A stretch of 64,000 nt of DNA from Anoxybacter fermentans. Its GTDB lineage: Bacteria > Bacillota > Halanaerobiia > DY22613. The DNA is taken from positions 868,001-932,000 of the forward strand of contig NZ_CP016379.1 in NCBI RefSeq assembly GCF_003991135.1, given 5' to 3'. Made by a program: the position numbers and the translations under genes. The notes beneath the pieces were generated by a model. The model was not told the origin of the DNA. It saw nothing but the letters and a program-made list of their open reading frames with translations, and searched no databases. Shown piece by piece: positions 1-8,747 of this stretch (position 1 is its first letter; every line of letters starts with the position of its first letter).

Positions 1-38
1 AATACTATGAATATGGCACTTCACTTTCAATCTCACTA

Positions 39-76
39 AGAGACCGCCTGATTATTTTGGCAGTCTCTTATTTTTA
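39..76 (+). terminator. Rho-independent terminator of an upstream gene
   Basis: Inverted repeat AGAGAC...GTCTCT with inner GCC/GGC pairing, followed by TATTTTTAT. It probably ends a gene lying left of the window. Confidence 0.7.
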
Positions 77-92
77 TGATATAATATAATAT

Positions 93-203
93 GATTAAAC
101 TGAAAAAAGCTAATTTTGAGCGATATATAAAGTTTTTCGTTAAACCATCTAAGGTTCGAAAAATTTCTTTATGAAGTGAAAATTAGCTTTTTGCAGTAAA
201 ATT
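93..203 (+). repeat. Palindromic MITE-like repeat, copy 1 (short form)
   Basis: Starts GATTAAACTG and ends with AGCTTTTTGCAG plus an AT-rich tail, the inverted form of the start. At about 111 bp it lacks the central hairpins of the long copies. The 11-mer ATGATATAATA occurs at 76-86 and again at 204-214, a possible imperfect target duplication. It lies directly upstream of the uracil-DNA glycosylase gene. Confidence 0.8.
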
Positions 204-246
204 ATGATATAATAAATTCCAGTTTAAATTGTGGAGGAGAAGGCAA

Positions 247-873
247 ATGTTATTTTTGTCCAGAAATTTTTTGAACCGTTATCTGGAGGGTGAGATATTT
301 CCTGATAAAGAAGCAAAGTTAGAAGAATTTCGTAAGGAGTATCTTTCCTGTTCCAGATGTCATTTAAGGGCCGGGTGTACTCAGGTAGTCTTTGGTGAAG
401 GTAATCCACATACCAAACTGATGTTTGTTGGGGAAGGGCCAGGGGGAGATGAGGATATACAGGGTCGGCCTTTTGTGGGTAAAGCAGGCCAACTTTTGGA
501 TAAAATCCTTGAAGCAGCAGAGATTCCACGTAAGAAAGTTTATATCTCAAATGTTGTTAAGTGCCGCCCTCCCTATAACAGAAAACCAACTCCAGAAGAG
601 ATGAAAAAATGTTTAACTATACTTGCCGGTGAGATTCTCATTATTCGTCCAAAAATAATTGTTCTTTTGGGTTCTACTGCTTTACAGGGAACTATTGATC
701 CAAAAGGCAGTATAACCAGAATGAGGGGAAAGTGGTTTGAGAAAGCCGGAATTAAATTTCTTCCAACCTATCATCCTGGGGCATTGCTTAGGGACGAGAG
801 AAAAAAGCGGGATGTTTGGGAAGATTTTAAAAAAATCAGGGAAGTTTATAGAGCAATTGAAGGAAGCGAGTAG
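247..873 (+). CDS. Uracil-DNA glycosylase, family 4 (4Fe-4S type)
   Basis: Removes uracil from DNA at the start of base-excision repair. The 208-residue protein has the family 4/5 layout: an N-terminal CSRCHLRAGC cysteine set with later cysteines that would bind a 4Fe-4S cluster, motif GEGPGGDED followed by GRPFVGKAGQLLD, and the C-terminal HPGALLR motif. The ATG at 247 is chosen because GGAGGAG (233-239) sits at normal spacing; an in-frame TTG at 229 lies upstream of that site. Repeat copy 1 ends about 40 bases before the start and may carry part of the promoter region. The family assignment is firm; the exact subfamily is less so. Confidence 0.93.
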   Translation: MLFLSRNFLNRYLEGEIFPDKEAKLEEFRKEYLSCSRCHLRAGCTQVVFGEGNPHTKLMFVGEGPGGDEDIQGRPFVGKAGQLLDKILEAAEIPRKKVYISNVVKCRPPYNRKPTPEEMKKCLTILAGEILIIRPKIIVLLGSTALQGTIDPKGSITRMRGKWFEKAGIKFLPTYHPGALLRDERKKRDVWEDFKKIREVYRAIEGSE

Positions 874-943
874 TTATATTATGATCAGTTCTGCTTTGGG
901 AATGCAGTATTTTGGAGAAGAATAAAATCAGAAGGAAAAGAGA

Positions 944-1135
944 GTGGCAAAATATAATTTAGAGTTATTCTTTTATCCAGATAGAAAACAATTGACGGGT
1001 GTTTGTCAGATTATATTTTCCAATCAATCTTCCCGGACATTAGAGAAAATATATTTGCGTTTGGATTTGAATCGATCTCAGGATAATCAATTTTTAGAAA
1101 GGTTTGATCAGGATAGTAGATGGATGAGAAATTAA
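944..1135 (+). pseudogene. N-terminal remnant resembling an M1-family aminopeptidase
   Basis: A 63-codon frame (GTG start, weak AAGGA upstream) reads like the first beta-strands of M1 zinc aminopeptidases: a YNLELFFYPDRKQLTG-type strand, then IIFSNQSS and LEKIYLRLDLN. It stops after RWMRN. No HExxH zinc site or downstream domain follows, so a working peptidase is not possible. It is most likely a relic in a decaying region. The family guess rests only on this short pattern. Confidence 0.4.
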
Positions 1136-1400
1136 GGAATCAGTTGTTCATGGAGGCTTACGTACTTCTACTTTTGTAGCCAGGGATGTACCATCTTTTG
1201 GAGTTTTTTTTAGTGGAGAATTCTGGATAAAGGGCAAAAAGGGTGGAGTTGTAAGAATATGGCGATTATGCAGCCTATCGTAAAGCTTGAACTTAAGAAT
1301 AGGGACTGGAATGGGTCGCTGGCCCATACCCTATGCCGGGGAGCCTATTGAGAAAATTTGAGATGGAAGGAATAATTTATTAAAGGACCATTAACAAAAG
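1136..1400 (+). other. Gene-free decayed stretch
   Basis: No intact reading frame with a ribosome site is visible. Short open pieces remain (for example one reading VARDVPSFGVFFSGEFW near 1180-1230), broken by stops and frame changes. It looks like eroded coding sequence between two pseudogenes. Confidence 0.5.
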
Positions 1401-1919
1401 AAAGTTAAAGATTTTGTAGAGAGAAATAATCTGGACATTAAAGTAGAGTACCGTCTTTTAGATCTGATTTCGGAGTTAGGAGAGATGGCAAAAAGATTCT
1501 TAAAGTTACCGATTATAGAAAGACTAATTTTAATCCTTATGATAGAAGAACTGGGAGATCTTCTCTTTGCATTAATGATTAAATTGCAAAAAGCTAATTT
1601 TGAGCGACATTGAAATTTTTCGTTAAACCATCTTTAGTGATATTTCAATCGAAATAAGGCTTCATCACAGGATGTGATGAGCTAATCAAGGGTCAGGATG
1701 ATCCATTGATTAGTGTGCCTTATTTCGATTGAAATCGGATTTTAGATGGTTCGAAAAATTTCTCTTGAAGCGAAAAATTAGCTTTTTGCAGTAAAATCGT
1801 TAATCTGTATTGCTAATTCTTCTAATATTTATCTGGATAATATTTTGGAGGAGACTCTTAAAAAATATAAGAAAAGAATTAGTTATGGTGGGACGCCGGA
1901 TTCTAAACATGATTTATAA
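1401..1919 (+). pseudogene. MazG-like nucleotide pyrophosphohydrolase, disrupted by a MITE and frameshifts
   Basis: The 5' part reads VKDFVERNNLD, then EYRLLDLISELGEMAKRFLK, then after a frame change VTDYRKTNFNPY, and after a second change EELGDLLFALM. This is the all-alpha MazG pattern with ELGE and ELGD acidic motifs. At 1577 the repeat element interrupts the frame. Beyond it the gene resumes as IANSSNIYLDNILEETLKKY and ends KHDL at 1919. Removing the element and one target copy rejoins LFAL to ICIANSSN. Two frameshifts and the insertion make it non-functional. It would have hydrolysed a (d)NTP to the monophosphate. Confidence 0.75.
1577..1798 (+). repeat. Palindromic MITE-like repeat, copy 2 (long form, inside the MazG pseudogene)
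   Basis: Full 222-bp form with ends GATTAAATTGC and GCAGTAAAATC. Flanks are ATTAAT (1571-1576) and GTTAAT (1799-1804), a 6-bp target duplication with one mismatch. The core holds hairpins CATCAC-AGGAT-GTGATG and GGGTC-AGGAT-GATCC. Its position inside a recognisable gene shows that the repeat moves. Confidence 0.9.
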
Positions 1920-1965
1920 ATATAAAAAATAGTACTAAAAAATTATACAAAAAGGAGTTTTTACT

Positions 1966-3111
1966 ATGTCTCAAATCGAATTAATAGCTACTGCTGCTTT
2001 TGGATTAGAAGCTATTGTTGCAAGGGAAGTAAAAGATTTAGGCTATTCTGATGTGCAGGTTGAAAATGGTAGGGTTGTATTTTATGGGGATGAATTGGCG
2101 ATTTGCCGGTCTAATCTATGGCTTCGCTGTGCTGATCGGGTTCTTATTAAGATGGGAGAATTTGAAGCTACTGATTTTGACCAACTCTTTGACAAAACTA
2201 GAGCACTACCCTGGCATGAATGGTTACCTAAAAATGCTAAATTTCCTGTCAAAGGGAAATCGGTTAAATCTAAACTACACAGCGTTCCAGCATGTCAGTC
2301 AGTGGTTAAAAAGGCTATAGTCGAAGAGATGAGTAAGCACTATGGTATACAACATTTTGAGGAGAATGGCCCGTTATTTACTATTGAAGTAACTCTTTAT
2401 AAAGATGTGGCTACTCTGACAATTGATACATCGGGAGCAGGCCTACATAAACGAGGGTACCGAAATCTAAGTGCTAAAGCGCCTTTGAAGGAAACGCTGG
2501 CAGCAGCAATGATCTATATAAGCCGTTGGATGCCTGATTATCCGTTGGTTGATCCTATGTGCGGTTCGGGGACCATTCCCATAGAAGCTGCTATGATGGC
2601 AGCTAATATTGCACCTGGGCTTAAACGGGATTTTGCTGCTGAAAAATGGCCGCTGATTTCCAGTGGACTCTGGAAAAAGGCTAGAGAAGAAGCTAAGGAT
2701 CTTATCAAATGGGATGATAATTTCTATCGTATTCTAGGATATGATATTGATGGAGAAGTATTAAAACTGGCACGTTATCATGCTGCAAGGGCCGGAGTAG
2801 AAGAATATACCGATTTTCACCGGCGGCCTGTGGCTGAATTAAAGTCGAGCAAAAAATATGGATATATTATCTGTAATCCGCCTTATGGTGAGCGTCTAAG
2901 TAATAGACATAAGGTCAAAAAATTATATCAGGAGATGGGAAGAGTTTTTGCAGAGTTAGGAGACGGTACATGGTCATTTTATATTCTTACTTCATTTAGG
3001 GATTTTGAGAAGTATTTTGGAACATATGCAAATAAAAAGCGGAAACTCTACAATGGGCGAATACAGGTTGATTATTATCAATATTATGGTTTGCACCCAC
3101 TATTCAGGTAA
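1966..3111 (+). CDS. THUMP-domain 23S rRNA guanine-N2 methyltransferase (RlmL/YpsC type)
   Basis: A SAM-dependent methyltransferase that modifies guanine N2 in large-subunit rRNA. The 381 residues contain an N-terminal ferredoxin-like/THUMP RNA-binding part (about 1-160), then a Rossmann methyltransferase with the SAM motif DPMCGSGTIPIEAA near 195-210 and the catalytic ICNPPYGERL motif near 305. This is the length of the stand-alone firmicute YpsC proteins; E. coli RlmKL is longer because of a fused second enzyme. ATG is preceded by AAAGGAG. The gene stands alone after the pseudogene patch and is followed by a terminator. The target base is inferred from the family. Confidence 0.93.
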   Translation: MSQIELIATAAFGLEAIVAREVKDLGYSDVQVENGRVVFYGDELAICRSNLWLRCADRVLIKMGEFEATDFDQLFDKTRALPWHEWLPKNAKFPVKGKSVKSKLHSVPACQSVVKKAIVEEMSKHYGIQHFEENGPLFTIEVTLYKDVATLTIDTSGAGLHKRGYRNLSAKAPLKETLAAAMIYISRWMPDYPLVDPMCGSGTIPIEAAMMAANIAPGLKRDFAAEKWPLISSGLWKKAREEAKDLIKWDDNFYRILGYDIDGEVLKLARYHAARAGVEEYTDFHRRPVAELKSSKKYGYIICNPPYGERLSNRHKVKKLYQEMGRVFAELGDGTWSFYILTSFRDFEKYFGTYANKKRKLYNGRIQVDYYQYYGLHPLFR

Positions 3112-3132
3112 TAATAATTTATTAAATTATTT

Positions 3133-3157
3133 ATCCCGAAAATCGGGATTTTTTTTT
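3133..3157 (+). terminator. Rho-independent terminator after the rRNA methyltransferase
   Basis: Short stem ATCCCGA-AAA-TCGGGAT followed by a run of eight or more T. Confidence 0.75.
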
Positions 3158-3356
3158 AATGCAAAAAATATGTTTTTGAAGGTTATAAATAACTTTGTGG
3201 GTCATAGTAGGGTAATAGAAAAGTATTTTGTTCAAAATAATAGAATTAAAAACATTTATATGATAAAATAAAGGTAGAAAGATTTATTAGGCAAGGGTAG
3301 AGTAGAAAGGAGGGGAATCTAAAAGATTAATCTATGGTTTCTGGAGGTGTTAAAGA

Positions 3357-5735
3357 ATGAAAAAATTAAATTTTACTGAGTTAAAAGCTACATGTGACCC
3401 TTCAATATTTGATTTTAAAACAACTGAAGAATTAAAACCTTTTGAGGAAGGGATCATTGGTCAGAGACGAGCTGTTAAGGCAATGAATTTTGGCCTTAAA
3501 ATCAAGCAAAAAGGTTATCATATTTTTATGGCTGGAATAACCGGAACTGGAAAGACAACCTATGCTAAAACCCTTATTAAAAATGAAGCCAGAAAGTATC
3601 CAGTACCTGATGATTGGTGTTACATCTATAACTTTGATAATCCTGAAATTCCAAAGGCTCTTAATCTTCCTGCTGGTATTGGAATAAAATTGAAAGAAGA
3701 TATGGAAAAACTAATAGATGAGCTGAGAACAGATATCCCAAAAACATTTGAAAGTGAAGAGTATGAAAAACAGAGAAATCAAATAATGGATAAATATCAG
3801 GAACAATCAAACATGTTGATAATGGAATTTGAAGAAGAACTAAAAAAGGAAGGTTTTCTGCTTCAAAGAACAGGGAAGGGTATTTTTACCATACCTTTAA
3901 AAGATGGCCGACCTCTTAGTCAGGAAGATTTTGAACAAATGACAGAAGAAGAGAAAAACAATTTTAAAGAAAAAAGCAAACAGATTCAAATTCAAATGGA
4001 AGAGATCATGAGAAAGATTAGAAGGCTGGAGGTACAAGCAAGAGAAGAAATCGAACAGTTAGAGGAACGAGTATGTCTTTCTATTGTAAAACCCATAATA
4101 GACCATTTGAAAGATGACTATCAGAATTATCCCAGGATCTTAAAATATTTAAATGATGTACAGGAAGACATAATTAAAAACTTAGAAAAGTTTAAAGCTG
4201 AAGAAGAGATAGAAAATCCGTTGCTGTTAACTGTAAAAACCCGTCAAGATGAATCCTTTTTTACCCGTTATAAGGTTAACCTTTTGGTCAATAATAAAGA
4301 AACAAAAGGTGCTCCTGTTGTTATAGAAACGAACCCAACATATTATAATCTTTTTGGTAAAATTGAAGGTGAAAGTGAATTTGGTACTGTGGTAACTGAT
4401 TTTACTATGATTAAGGGAGGAGCAGTTCACAGAGCTAATGGTGGATATTTGATATTACAGGCAAAAGATGTTTTATCCAATCCATTTGCCTGGGAGGCAT
4501 TAAAAAGGACTCTAGCCAATCAGGAGATTCGTGTCGAAAATATTGGTGAACAGTTTAGAACGATTCCCACAACGACTTTAAAACCTGAACCGATACCATT
4601 GAATATAAAAGTAATATTAATCGGTAATCCTTTAATATATCAGCTCCTTTATGATTTTGACGAAGATTTCAAAAAGTTGTTTAAAATTAAAGCACATTTT
4701 GATGTTGAAATGGATAAAACCGAAGAAAATTTGAAAAAATTTGCTTGCTTTATTTCTTTCCAGTGTGAGAAAGAAGGATTAAGGCATTTTACTGCTGAAG
4801 CGGTTGCCAGGGTTGTGGAATACAGCAGTAGATTGGCAGAAAACCAGAAAAAACTGACAACAAGGTTTAACGAGATTGTAGAAATTCTCTATGAAGCCAG
4901 TGCATGGGCAGAAATTGATAACAGCAAATATGTAGAAGAAAGTCATGTAGAAGAAGCAATAAAAGAAAAGATCTATAGATCGAATCTTATGGAAGAAAAA
5001 ATTCAAGAAATGATTGAAAATGGACATATCCTTATTGATACAGAAGGTGAAGAAGTCGGTCAGATCAATGGGTTATCAGTATATCAAACCGGAGAATACT
5101 CCTTCGGTCGGCCTTCAAGGATTACTGCTAGAACTTTTCTTGGTGAAAAAGGTGTTATTAACATAGAAAGAGAAGCAAAAATGAGTGGGAAAATCCATGA
5201 TAAAGCAGTACTTATTTTATCCGGTTACCTTGGGGGTAAATATGCTAAAGATAAACCTCTAACCCTCTCGGCATCATTAGCTTTTGAACAGAGCTATGGA
5301 GGTATTGAAGGAGATAGTGCTTCCTGTGCAGAACTAATTGCTCTACTATCTGCTATATCTGGAATACCCGTCAGACAGGATTTTGCGATAACAGGTTCAA
5401 TGAATCAAAAAGGGAAAGTTCAGCCAATTGGAGGAGTTAATCAAAAAATTGAAGGGTTCTACAAAGTTTGCAAAGCAAAAGGTCTTACTGGAACCCAGGG
5501 TGTGGTCATTCCCGTCCAAAACATCGAAAACCTAATGTTGGATAAAGAAATTATAGAAGCAGTAAAGGATGGTAAATTCCACATATATTCTGTAAAAGAT
5601 ATTGATGAAGCGATTGAAATCATGATGAAAAAACCTGCAGAAGAAGTACATAAAGAAGTAAATAAGAAATTAAAGGAATTGGCAAAAAAGGCGGAAAAAT
5701 TCACTTCCAGAGCGGGTCAAACAGAAACAGAATAA
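3357..5735 (+). CDS. Lon-like ATP-dependent serine protease (AAA_32/LonB-type)
   Basis: A cytoplasmic AAA+ protease of the Lon-related family that carries an AAA_32 ATPase instead of the classical Lon substrate domain. Of 792 residues, the Walker A is GITGTGKT (60-67). A long coiled-coil insertion of about 120-280 is rich in E, K and Q. The C-terminal Lon protease domain has catalytic Ser654 in GDSAS and Lys697 in GGVNQK, 43 residues apart as in Lon. A good ribosome site (GGAGGTG) precedes the ATG at 3357. It is monocistronic with a strong terminator. The ATPase and protease residues look intact, so it should be active; substrates cannot be read from sequence. Confidence 0.92.
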   Translation: MKKLNFTELKATCDPSIFDFKTTEELKPFEEGIIGQRRAVKAMNFGLKIKQKGYHIFMAGITGTGKTTYAKTLIKNEARKYPVPDDWCYIYNFDNPEIPKALNLPAGIGIKLKEDMEKLIDELRTDIPKTFESEEYEKQRNQIMDKYQEQSNMLIMEFEEELKKEGFLLQRTGKGIFTIPLKDGRPLSQEDFEQMTEEEKNNFKEKSKQIQIQMEEIMRKIRRLEVQAREEIEQLEERVCLSIVKPIIDHLKDDYQNYPRILKYLNDVQEDIIKNLEKFKAEEEIENPLLLTVKTRQDESFFTRYKVNLLVNNKETKGAPVVIETNPTYYNLFGKIEGESEFGTVVTDFTMIKGGAVHRANGGYLILQAKDVLSNPFAWEALKRTLANQEIRVENIGEQFRTIPTTTLKPEPIPLNIKVILIGNPLIYQLLYDFDEDFKKLFKIKAHFDVEMDKTEENLKKFACFISFQCEKEGLRHFTAEAVARVVEYSSRLAENQKKLTTRFNEIVEILYEASAWAEIDNSKYVEESHVEEAIKEKIYRSNLMEEKIQEMIENGHILIDTEGEEVGQINGLSVYQTGEYSFGRPSRITARTFLGEKGVINIEREAKMSGKIHDKAVLILSGYLGGKYAKDKPLTLSASLAFEQSYGGIEGDSASCAELIALLSAISGIPVRQDFAITGSMNQKGKVQPIGGVNQKIEGFYKVCKAKGLTGTQGVVIPVQNIENLMLDKEIIEAVKDGKFHIYSVKDIDEAIEIMMKKPAEEVHKEVNKKLKELAKKAEKFTSRAGQTETE

Positions 5736-5742
5736 AAGTTAT

Positions 5743-5787
5743 GTTAAAAACCCTCTTATGTCTGATGAGAGGGTTTTTAACATGATT
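5743..5787 (+). terminator. Strong Rho-independent terminator after the Lon-like gene
   Basis: Perfect 14-bp stem: GTTAAAAACCCTCT (5743-5756) pairs with AGAGGGTTTTTAAC (5768-5781), and a T-rich run follows. Confidence 0.9.
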
Positions 5788-5867
5788 TTTTCGAACCTGT
5801 CTTTAATGTTTATTTACTTCAAGAAATTAAGTTGAAATTTGAACATAAATTTTTTAAAAATTATTTC

Positions 5868-7262
5868 GGCTCTCCGTCAAATGTTGTGAAAGATAAGTTG
5901 GCTCCGTTGAATTGATTGGTAAATTGATTTTGAAATAAACATTTAAATTTAATAACTTAACATTGCATTAAATACTCTTCTCCTTAGATTCATAACATTT
6001 GGAACACCATATCCAATCCTTTTGATCAATTTAATCTTGTTATTGATACCCTCAGCAAAGCCATTGGTTATCTTAGTCTTAAAATAATTTAGTATTTTTT
6101 CTTCCCATCTTTGTATTATCTTTTTTACCTGGTAAAAAGGCATCAGCTTGTTTTTTATTACTTCTTTATACCACCTTTTTAGAGCTCTGGTGGCTTCTTT
6201 CACATCATCTAGCTGCAATAGGTCTCTGAATTCCTCTTTTAATTCCCAGGCCTTTTCTAGAGCTGGACTGAGTTCAAATAATTTGATGAGCTTTTCATGT
6301 TCTTCATCTGTCAATTCTTCAGCTCGTTTTTGGAGTAATAAACGACTTTGAAAAAACTTTCTTCTCTGATGATTATTTACTGTTTGTTGAACTTGTTTTC
6401 TAACTTCATCAAGGGCTCTGTTCATTAAAGTTACAAGATGAAATTTATCTATAACAATTTTTGCATGAGTAAATGCTGCATTTGCTACTGCTTTGAACGG
6501 CCGCCACATATCCATAGAGATCGATTGAATCTGTCGTCTTTGTTCATCTTCCCAACAATTAAAGTAGTCAATTAAATCATCCTTTTTGCGAGTAGGTAAA
6601 ATGTCAATTAACTCCCGATTAATTGGATCTGTAATGCTAACTCCATATTTATGGCGTTTTAAAACTGCAAATTCATCGATACTGATGGCTTTTAATTGAC
6701 TAAGTTTTGAAACTTGTTGTTTAATGAGAGGGTCAACTACTTTTTTAACTGCATTATTAACAGCTGTATAACTTAACCCGTTTTCTCTAGCAACTTTAGA
6801 ATAATCCTTGCTGACAGTTTCTTTAGCAAGATATTTATCAAAGCGTTTGGTTTTACGGGCATATTTATCAATACTTTCATATTTTTCAGGGATACCCCTC
6901 TTATGACAATAAGGACAACGATATCTTTTCTTTAGAAGTCTAATGATTACTAGTTTACCTCTTATGGGGATGTCTCTAATATTTTGCCATTTTGTATCAT
7001 GGATTTTATTAGTGATATTACCACACTGAGGACACACAATGTGATTTTTCTTTGCTTCAGCGATAAAAATATATCTGTCCTCTGTTGAAATAATTTCAGT
7101 TGCAATAATGTCTGGCAAATCAAGAAATTTTATGATATTATTATATTGCATTTGCTGGACTCCTTTCTTTGGTTTTTAGTTCGCAACTAATTAATTCAAC
7201 GGAGCCAGCAAATGCCTTTTTATTTTTTATAATTTTTTCTTCACAACATTAATTATAGACCC
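5868..7262 (-). mobile_element. Complete ISL3-family insertion sequence (1395 bp)
   Basis: Bounded by an 8-bp direct repeat ATTATTTC at 5860-5867 and 7263-7270. The terminal inverted repeats share GG(C/G)TCT and AATGTTGTGAA. A second, inner inverted repeat (GGCTCCGTTGAATT at about 5900-5913 and its complement at about 7193-7206) lies just inside each end. One transposase gene fills the element. Intact ends, a perfect duplication and an intact frame suggest recent arrival. Its right end is 119 bp upstream of the nikR start. Confidence 0.95.
5949..7151 (-). CDS. ISL3-family transposase
   Basis: DDE-type transposase of 400 residues that moves the surrounding insertion sequence. The N-terminal zinc-binding region has CPQC (about 36-39) and CPYC near 79-82, followed by a helix-turn-helix region. 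The central catalytic domain includes SIDEFAVLKRH and the DKFHLVTLMNRALDE region. The C-terminus has the conserved NGFAEGINNKIKLIKRIGYG stretch typical of the family. A ribosome site is present on the minus strand (AAAGGAG before the ATG). No frameshift is visible. Confidence 0.95.
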   Translation of the reverse strand: MQYNNIIKFLDLPDIIATEIISTEDRYIFIAEAKKNHIVCPQCGNITNKIHDTKWQNIRDIPIRGKLVIIRLLKKRYRCPYCHKRGIPEKYESIDKYARKTKRFDKYLAKETVSKDYSKVARENGLSYTAVNNAVKKVVDPLIKQQVSKLSQLKAISIDEFAVLKRHKYGVSITDPINRELIDILPTRKKDDLIDYFNCWEDEQRRQIQSISMDMWRPFKAVANAAFTHAKIVIDKFHLVTLMNRALDEVRKQVQQTVNNHQRRKFFQSRLLLQKRAEELTDEEHEKLIKLFELSPALEKAWELKEEFRDLLQLDDVKEATRALKRWYKEVIKNKLMPFYQVKKIIQRWEEKILNYFKTKITNGFAEGINNKIKLIKRIGYGVPNVMNLRRRVFNAMLSY

Positions 7263-7324
7263 ATTATTTCTAACTTTTTTAAGTGATTACGCAGGATATG
7301 TTGTTCATATATCGAAGTATACTG

Positions 7325-7349
7325 TAGCACAAATATAAAAATCGTGCTA
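7325..7349 (+). promoter_or_regulatory. Candidate NikR operator upstream of nikR
   Basis: Inverted repeat TAGCAC (7325-7330), 13 bp, GTGCTA (7344-7349), immediately after a -10-like TATACT (7318-7323) and about 30 bp before the nikR ribosome site. NikR tetramers bind separated half-sites, so autoregulation is plausible. It does not match the E. coli GTATGA half-site, so the assignment rests on position and symmetry. Confidence 0.5.
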
Positions 7350-7381
7350 TTAAAACCAGTAGGAATGAAAGGAGGTAAGTT

Positions 7382-7795
7382 ATGTCCAATCTGGTACGCT
7401 TCGGAGTATCAATCGATGAGAATCTTTTGCACAAATTTGATAAAATGATCAATGGAGTATATGCCAATCGCTCTGAAGCTATTAGAGATTTAATAAGGGA
7501 GAAGATTGTTGAAGAAGAATGGCAGACTGATGACGGAGAGGTAGTTGGATCATTAACTTTAATTTATGATCATCATCAACGGGGATTGACGGAAAAAATG
7601 CTCAAACTTCAGCACAATTATCATTATCTCTTTAAATCCAATCTTCATTTACATTTGAACCATGACTGTTGCCTGGAGGTTATTGTGATTCAGGGTAGAG
7701 CCTGTGAGGTTAAAAAAGTAGCAAATATGCTCATTGGACTGAAGGGAGTTAAATATGGAAAATTGACTATCTCAACAAATGGTCAGGCATTTTAA
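7382..7795 (+). CDS. nikR: Nickel-responsive transcriptional regulator NikR
   Basis: Binds Ni(II) and represses nickel uptake genes. Of 137 residues, the N-terminal ribbon-helix-helix (about 3-45, NRSEAIRDLIRE) contacts DNA and the C-terminal ACT-like domain binds nickel. The high-affinity ligands align as His78 (LQH), His89 and His91 (LHLHL) and Cys97 (HDCC), matching H76, H87, H89 and C95 of E. coli. ATG follows AAAGGAGGT. It leads the nikMNQO genes 21 bp downstream, so it likely controls them and itself. An ISL3 element sits 119 bp upstream and may have removed or replaced promoter sequence. Confidence 0.95.
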   Translation: MSNLVRFGVSIDENLLHKFDKMINGVYANRSEAIRDLIREKIVEEEWQTDDGEVVGSLTLIYDHHQRGLTEKMLKLQHNYHYLFKSNLHLHLNHDCCLEVIVIQGRACEVKKVANMLIGLKGVKYGKLTISTNGQAF

Positions 7796-7816
7796 CAGAG
7801 AAGGAGGATTTTGAAA

Positions 7817-8464
7817 ATGCATATTCCTGATGGTTTTTTGGATGTTAAGACCTGTGTTAGTACATATCTTGCTGTTGGCGGTTCTTTTGGATTTGGATTA
7901 AAACGTATGAAGGCCAACTTTAAAGAAGAACAGATCCCTTTATTGGGACTATTGGGAGCATTTATATTTGCAGCGCAGATGATAAATTTACCTATTGCTG
8001 CAGGAACTTCGGGACACCTATTAGGAGGAGTTTTGGCTATGCTTGTGGTTGGACCCTGGGCTGCATCTTTGATTATAACTTCTATTCTCATTATTCAGGC
8101 CATTTTCTTTATGGATGGTGGTGTGGCGGTATTAGGTGCTAATATTCTCAATATGGCGGTTATTCAGGTATTTGCAGGTTATTGGATTTATTGGGGATTG
8201 AAAAAGTTAATCAAATCATATAAGATCCGGATCTTTATTTCTGCCTGGGCTGCTACGGTAATTTCAGCGGTAGCTGCAGCGTTGGAACTGGCTTTTTCAG
8301 GAACTATTGGTTTACATCTGGTCCTTCCAGCAATGGTAGGATGGCATATGCTGATAGGTTTAATTGAGGGTCTGATTACTCTGCTTGTGGTAGTTTATCT
8401 TAAAAAAGTAATACCTGAAAAATTAGATTTTTTGAAATGTGAGGGAGGGGAGTGCTGTGTTTAA
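7817..8464 (+). CDS. nikM: Nickel ECF transporter substrate-specific component NikM/CbiM
   Basis: Integral membrane S-component of an energy-coupling-factor transporter that captures Ni2+ (or Co2+) at its N-terminus. The ATG at 7817 is chosen over the upstream in-frame TTG because these proteins must begin MHIPDGF, where the amino group and His2 bind the metal; AAGGAGGA lies at normal spacing. 215 residues with about six to seven hydrophobic helices. Nickel rather than cobalt is inferred from the adjacent nikR. The stop overlaps the next start. Confidence 0.92.
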   Translation: MHIPDGFLDVKTCVSTYLAVGGSFGFGLKRMKANFKEEQIPLLGLLGAFIFAAQMINLPIAAGTSGHLLGGVLAMLVVGPWAASLIITSILIIQAIFFMDGGVAVLGANILNMAVIQVFAGYWIYWGLKKLIKSYKIRIFISAWAATVISAVAAALELAFSGTIGLHLVLPAMVGWHMLIGLIEGLITLLVVVYLKKVIPEKLDFLKCEGGECCV

Positions 8465-8747
8465 CAAAAAACATTTATATTTTGTAATTGGAATTATCTT
8501 TATCCTGGCTTTTTTTAATTCGATACTGGCCTCGTCTTATCCCGATGGTCTGGAGCGTGTGGCTGAAGACCTGGGTTTTATTGAACATACTAGAGATAGT
8601 TTTTCTATCTTTGCTGATTATGCCCTTCCCTTCGGTAGTGAATTGGTTAGTACTGGATTGGCTGGTTTATTGGGTGTGTTGGTAACATATCTGGTTTTGG
8701 TTGTTATTGGAAAAATCATTATAAAAAAAAGGGTTGCTTGTCGATGA
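8457..8747 (+). CDS. nikN: Nickel ECF transporter accessory subunit NikN (PDGLE domain)
   Basis: Small membrane protein of 96 residues with two hydrophobic segments (about 6-24 and 62-86) and the diagnostic extracytoplasmic motif SYPDGLERVAEDLGF. It supports metal loading by NikM/CbiM. The GTG at 8457 is preferred because GGGAGGGG precedes it; the frame is open a few codons further upstream. It overlaps nikM by 8 bp and ends in ATGA overlap with nikQ, which points to translational coupling. Confidence 0.88.
   Translation: MFNKKHLYFVIGIIFILAFFNSILASSYPDGLERVAEDLGFIEHTRDSFSIFADYALPFGSELVSTGLAGLLGVLVTYLVLVVIGKIIIKKRVACR

Noticed and set aside
3005-3271. 88-codon frame at the end of the rRNA methyltransferase
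   Set aside because: It overlaps the methyltransferase out of frame, crosses its terminator and lacks a ribosome site.
7792-8091. Minus-strand frame over nikM
   Set aside because: Shadow of a real membrane-protein gene with metal-binding start MHIPDGF; no ribosome site on the minus strand.
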